DNA from: Buddleja alternifolia
Taxonomy: Eukaryota; Streptophyta; Magnoliopsida; Lamiales; Scrophulariaceae
NCBI GenBank assembly: GCA_019426215.1
Contig: CM033397.1
Span: 28,522,480-28,586,479, forward strand
Direction of reading: 5' to 3'
DNA length: 64,000 bases
Positions 59,560-64,000 of the stretch are shown here, piece after piece. Positions within the stretch are counted from its first letter, which is position 1. Each line of letters opens with the position of its first letter. The position numbers were made by a program, and so were the translations under genes. The notes beneath the pieces are model-generated. The model was not told the DNA's origin. It searched no databases and saw nothing but the letters and a program-made list of their open reading frames with translations.

Positions 59560-60604
59560 CTTAATTGGTACATTTACAATCCTAAAATGTGGTTCCGAAT
59601 AGTTTTATGCTAACTGGCAACTAGCTTCAAATACTTATTCATTCCCCTTGCTGTGACCAGTGTAATAAAGAATGGTTGTGGTTATTCTCATTATGAATGA
59701 AATTAATTCTTTTTCATTCCAAACGGTGCCTCAATAGGTGTTTCATCGGTTTTATGTAATTTTACGTTATTGCCCTTGAACTACGTGCCAACAAGGTGCC
59801 CTGTGCTTTATTGTCATGCTTACACAACTGTAATTTATCTATCGTTCACAGTTCTTCCTCTGTGAAATTATTTGTCATTGTTAAGGCCTTTTGTACAGCA
59901 TTTGATTAACGAAAAAGCCACATGAAATGGAGCCAGGTTCGTAAAGATTTATTCTGGATTCGAGCATATTTTGGCAAAGACATTGAAAATCTGCATCTTC
60001 TCATGGAGGAAATTTAATTGCATCAGAGATTAATTTGACTGCTGGTTCGCTACTTCATGTGGTTCTTGTATGTTTGGGGTAATGATGTCTGAGTGACTCG
60101 AGGGAGCTCTTCAGGGATTCGGTTTCAAGTTGTATTTCCTGTTTCTCCGTAGTCAGTGTTCGAAAACTGATTGTGTTGCAGTCAGCTAGCTGGCTTCTTC
60201 TATGTGCTTGGGATATGATATACAGATTTTTTCAGAAAGCAGTTATAGCTCCATAAAAGATGGTTGTATTGCTAAAGAAGGTAAGCTGCGTATTCTCATT
60301 TAATCTTTCGTGAACAATGAAGTCTAGGTCTAATAGCGAAACTAAATTTCCAAAATATTAGGATGTGTTTGGATTGACGAATTTGAAAGACATGTATTTC
60401 AAATTCATCAACTAATCCATTATAAATTAATATGATTGGTCTGCTATTATAAATTCAAATAATTCTTTCCCTAATATTTAATATCTAATACATCATATAT
60501 ATATATATGTAAATCCAAACATGCTACCGGATGGTCAAACTGATATAAATGGCCTGCTATTATAAATTCAATAAATCTTTCCAGACAAAAACAATGTTCC
60601 AAAC
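59560..60604. other. Downstream flank of the 129-aa protein gene
   Basis: It contains the AATAAA near 59663. Beyond about 60360 it is AT-rich with short (TA)n at 60498. No gene was seen. Confidence 0.45.
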
Positions 60605-61518
60605 TAGGACTGTCAATGAGCTCAAGCCGGCTCGAAACTCGTAAGCTCGGCTTGATAATTTTCAAGCCGAGCTTTATACAAGCCGGGCCCAAGCCGAGCT
60701 AGAGCCCAAAGATAAGGCTTGAATTTGAATTCAAGCCGAGCGTGAGCGAGAGTAGGTTCGGCTTGAATTGGGCTCAGGCTCGTAAAAGAAAATACATACA
60801 TGTATATATATGTTATATATATATATTATACAAAACTAAAATATAGTACTTTTTTGTAAATAATTTCAGATTGCACAGAAAATATCAAGTTTTAAAATTA
60901 AGTAATAGAGTCCGTAAAATCAATCAACATTCAATTCTAAAATTTCTAATAAAACATTATACTCAGAAAATTAAAAAATTATCAATTTAAACCTATCAGA
61001 CTGTATCCAATACAAACATATGACAATTCACATAAACTGATATTGGAGGCTTGCTAACTTTTGTCTTCAAGAATTTATTTCATTTATTTATCCTCACAAC
61101 TCACGACAAAAGCAATTTTTTTTTTGTAAGTAAGTTTATCATATATTTAGTTATAATATTTTTCAATCTTAAATAATGCGTGGAGCATATATTTCAATGA
61201 AATGAGATCTTTTAAAGTACATTTTAGTTATGATTTGTCATTAGAACATGGATGATGTTGATTTTTTTTATGTTTTTAAGATTGTTATTTTTTTTAATTT
61301 ATATATTAGATTATTTTATTATTTAAATTTTTTCAAAAGAGATCAAATTCGGGCCGGCTCGGGCTCGGCTGGAAGCTCGTACTAATTTTCAAGTCGAGCC
61401 CGAGCTTTGAAATAAAAAGTTCGTACAAATTCAAGCCTTGCTGATAAAAGCTCGCATAATATCAAGCCGAGCGTGAGCTTGACCAAGCTCGGCTCGCTCG
61501 GCTTGATTGACAGACCTA
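60605..61518. mobile_element. hAT-type MITE rich in GCTCGG/AAGCCGAG words
   Basis: This 914-bp element has ends TAGGACTGTCAATGAGCTC and, reversed, TAGGTCTGTCAATCAAGCC. It is flanked by a duplication of 7 of 8 bases (tccaaac). Runs of CAAGCCGAGC near both ends form strong fold-backs; the centre is AT-rich. No transposase is present. Confidence 0.8.
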
Positions 61519-61676
61519 TCCAAACCAAAGATCCAAAAGCTTCAAAATAGATTACTCCGTCTTCTACTCGAATATAATGCAACATAAACTACTTAGACGA
61601 CAACATAGAAATCAGCAAAAACTCTTATTATAATTCGTTCTCTTTCAGACAACACAATTAACAAACACAATTAAAC

Positions 61677-63041
61677 ATGGATTATTCAGAGAAAGAAACC
61701 CTAAAAGTTCTCATGTTGCCATGGCTGGCTCATGACCACATGTCTCCATTCCTAGAGCTAGCCAAGACCCTTTCAGAAAGAAATTTCCAATCTTACATTT
61801 GTTCATCGCCTGTAAACCTCACTTCAATCAAGAACAAAATCCCACAAAAATACTCTCTTTCTATTCATTTACTTGAACTTCATCTTCCTTCCTTCTGAAC
61901 TTCCTCCTCACTACCACACAACCAATGGCCTTCCACTTCATCTCTATTCCACTCTTCGATGTCGAAACCGAGCTTCTAGAATTTTCTAGAAACTTTATGG
62001 CCGGATTTGCTAATACATGACATCATACTTCAGTGGCCTTGGAGCACTAGCATCTCGACTCAACATTCGTACTATTGCATTTTTCACATCCGGGCGACCA
62101 TGTTTTCATATTTTTGTCACTTTGGAAGATTGAGTTTCCCTTTCGCGCCATTCGTCTCACAGGCTTTGAGTTATGCATGCTCCATGCTAATATGGAGTCT
62201 GCTATGAATGACGAGAAGGACCCTGAGGATGGAGACTCTTAAAGCAAAAATGGGATTATGTTGATTAATACTTCTAGAGGGATGGAGGGAAAGTACATGG
62301 ATTATCTTTTTGAAATGATTAGAAGGGAGATTATACCTATTGGTGCATGGGTTCGAAGCCCAAATACTGGAGATTATAATGATGATGATGATAGTGAGAT
62401 GATAATGGAGTGGATTGGGAAAAAAGTGAATTTTCGAGTGTTTTTGTCTCCTTTGGAAGTGAATATTCTTGAAAAAAGAAGAGATTGAAGAGATAGCTTA
62501 CGGTTTGGAGCTTAGCAATGTGAACTTCATATGGATCATTAGGTTTCCAAAAGGTGAGGAGAAAAAGGTTGAAAATGCACTCCCAAATGGTTTTCTTGAA
62601 AGGGTTGGAGAAAGAGGGAGGATTGTGGAGAAATGGGCACCAAAGCTAAGATTTTAAGTCATTCAGGTATTAGTGGATTTGTGAGTCATTGTGGATGGAC
62701 TTCACTAAAAGAAAGTATAGATTTTGGGGTTCCTATTATAGCCATGCCAATGCATCTTGATCAACCAATGAATGCTAAATTGATGGTGGAGCTTGGTGTT
62801 GGTGTTGAGGTTAAGAGAGATGATAAAGGGATGTTTCAAAGGGAAGAGATATCTAAAGTGATCAAAGATGTGGTGCTTGGGGGAAGTTTAAGGAGAAATT
62901 TGGTGAACAAAGGGAGAAGACTAGATTGAAATGTGGAGAAGAGACAAAGGGAGTTGTGGAGAAGTTAAAAGAAGTTTGTGGGAAGAGTATAGGTACTAGA
63001 AATTGCATCATTGATGGGAGGATTGGGGAGGAGAGTACATA
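61677..63041 (+). pseudogene. UDP-glycosyltransferase (UGT94-like), broken
   Basis: Family members add sugar to the sugar of flavonoid, crocetin or lignan glycosides in the cytosol. The ATG at 61677 starts MDYSEKETLKVLMLPWLAHD and MSPFLELAKTLSERNFQ; this frame stops at 61898. Fragments follow in shifting frames: RLNIRTIAFF near 62060, LINTSRGMEGKYMDYLFEM at 62260, then IEEIAYGLELSNVNFIWIIR at 62480. The PSPG box starts EKWAP (62627) but shifts frame at once, and continues as ILSHSGISGFVSHCGWTS, FGVPIIAMPMHLDQPMNAK and VELGVGVEVKRDDKG. Another shift near 62895 separates the C-terminal helix (EKLKEVCGKS). At least six lesions in about 1.36 kb. The family is intronless or nearly so, as here. Confidence 0.88.
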
Positions 63042-64000
63042 AATGGTATTCAAGAACTCAACTCAAATCTTCTGATATACAATTGCGTAACAATTTCTAT
63101 TACACATATGTAGATTCGTAATAAGCATATACACAAGCGGTTACGATATGGAGAAAAAAAATTGTGTGGTGTAGAGAAACTAAAATTTCTATATCCTAAT
63201 CAGAGTATATACATTTGTCGTACTTTTATACATGTAATAGAAAGTATTATATAACTATGTAACAAATGATTTGGACTAGAATGAAGTTCCAATAGCATTA
63301 TTGATGCATAATCTTTTGGAGTCTCTAACAGGAGGGAAATTGTAGCCCAAATTTGGGTTAAATAAAGTAGATTTACATTTGTCCTGTATTCAGTTGCGTT
63401 CGAGTGACGATTAGACTTTTCCATCATGAAAAGTTTGTGAAGTGTCTTGTGGTAAAAGAATATTGTTTTGGTCACCATGTTAATGATATCTATTTTACCG
63501 TATATTGTTTTGGTCACCATGTTAATGATATGGACAAAATTCAAAATGGAACTTGAAATTTACTCACAACTAAGAATATTTTCTGAAAAATAGATACGAA
63601 TTACCCTTTAGTATTAAATATAACTATTTGGTAGATTACTTTTTTAATTAAAATTAAATCAACATTTTTAAGATATAATTTTCCAGGCTGATTTACCAAT
63701 AAAATGATGAACAACTCTAAAAATACTTAAGAAATTATAAACCTATAAATATTTATCAATAAATATAGAAATCTTAGAAATTATAATTGGAATATAACGT
63801 ATTATATTTTAATTGATCAATTTTTTTGATTTTATTATCCATAAAGGTCAAATTTAATTGCTTCTATACACGCATATACATATATTTATATCAACTTATT
63901 ATAAAAAAATTCCACTGAAAATAAAACAAGTTGCATGTGCACTATTCTAGTATTATAAGCTATGATGTGCGGACACTCTGAAAAATTATCCCGTGCACTA
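63042..64000. other. AT-rich downstream flank
   Basis: No gene was seen. A roughly 46-bp tandem duplication containing 'ttggtcaccatgttaatgat' lies at 63462-63532. Apart from it the stretch is AT-rich. Confidence 0.5.

Noticed and set aside
1..64000. CRISPR-like arrays or prokaryotic systems
   Set aside because: The short tandem repeats have no spacer design of constant repeat with unique spacers, and all genes are spliced plant genes.

Overview
The window is plant nuclear DNA: AT-rich, with GT-AG introns, several retrotransposon classes, MITEs and widely spaced genes. Protein resemblances point to a eudicot. The diverged UGT94-like pseudogene would suit an asterid, possibly Lamiales, but that placement is a guess. 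No bacterial genes, CRISPR arrays, rRNA or tRNA genes were recognised.

Layout. 1-740 is the end of a SIRE-like Copia LTR. 741-4336 is a repeat block: a 22-bp minisatellite in higher-order units of about 175 bp, the same motif in inverted orientation, and four copies of a 176-bp satellite. A hAT MITE has inserted in it. A second, truncated SIRE LTR lies at 5680-6905. From 7280 to 16625 is a dead L1-type LINE, split by a Copia solo LTR (TSD ctatc) that is itself split by a SIRE solo LTR (TSD agatt). From 16.6 to 27.8 kb no intact gene was found. This stretch holds a Pack-MULE-like element carrying an F-box/kelch fragment (18825-20002), a small CACTA element and a hAT MITE.

Four genes look intact. 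A B3-domain protein (27806-29465, minus, six exons, 231 aa) and a farnesol-dehydrogenase-like SDR (30162-32686, minus, five exons, 338 aa) lie in tandem. A DUF829/TMEM53-like protein follows (49570-53038, minus, seven exons, 410 aa), then a 129-aa conserved plant protein with a TPR-like C-terminus (59170-59559, plus). A broken UGT94-like glycosyltransferase lies at 61677-63041.

From 32754 to 47107 sits a 14.35-kb LARD-like retrotransposon that starts 67 bp upstream of the farnesol-dehydrogenase start codon. It contains a young 6.26-kb Athila/Tat-type element with two 1,479-bp LTRs differing at about nine positions, and a Copia solo LTR. The region from 53.8 to 61.5 kb is a MITE cluster of MULE and hAT types, most with readable target duplications, including a hAT element with a 605-bp solo LTR nested in it.

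The genes do not form a pathway; they are independent housekeeping or regulatory plant genes in TE-rich DNA. Exon boundaries were deduced by hand from GT/AG sites, reading frame and remembered family resemblance, with no search or transcript data.
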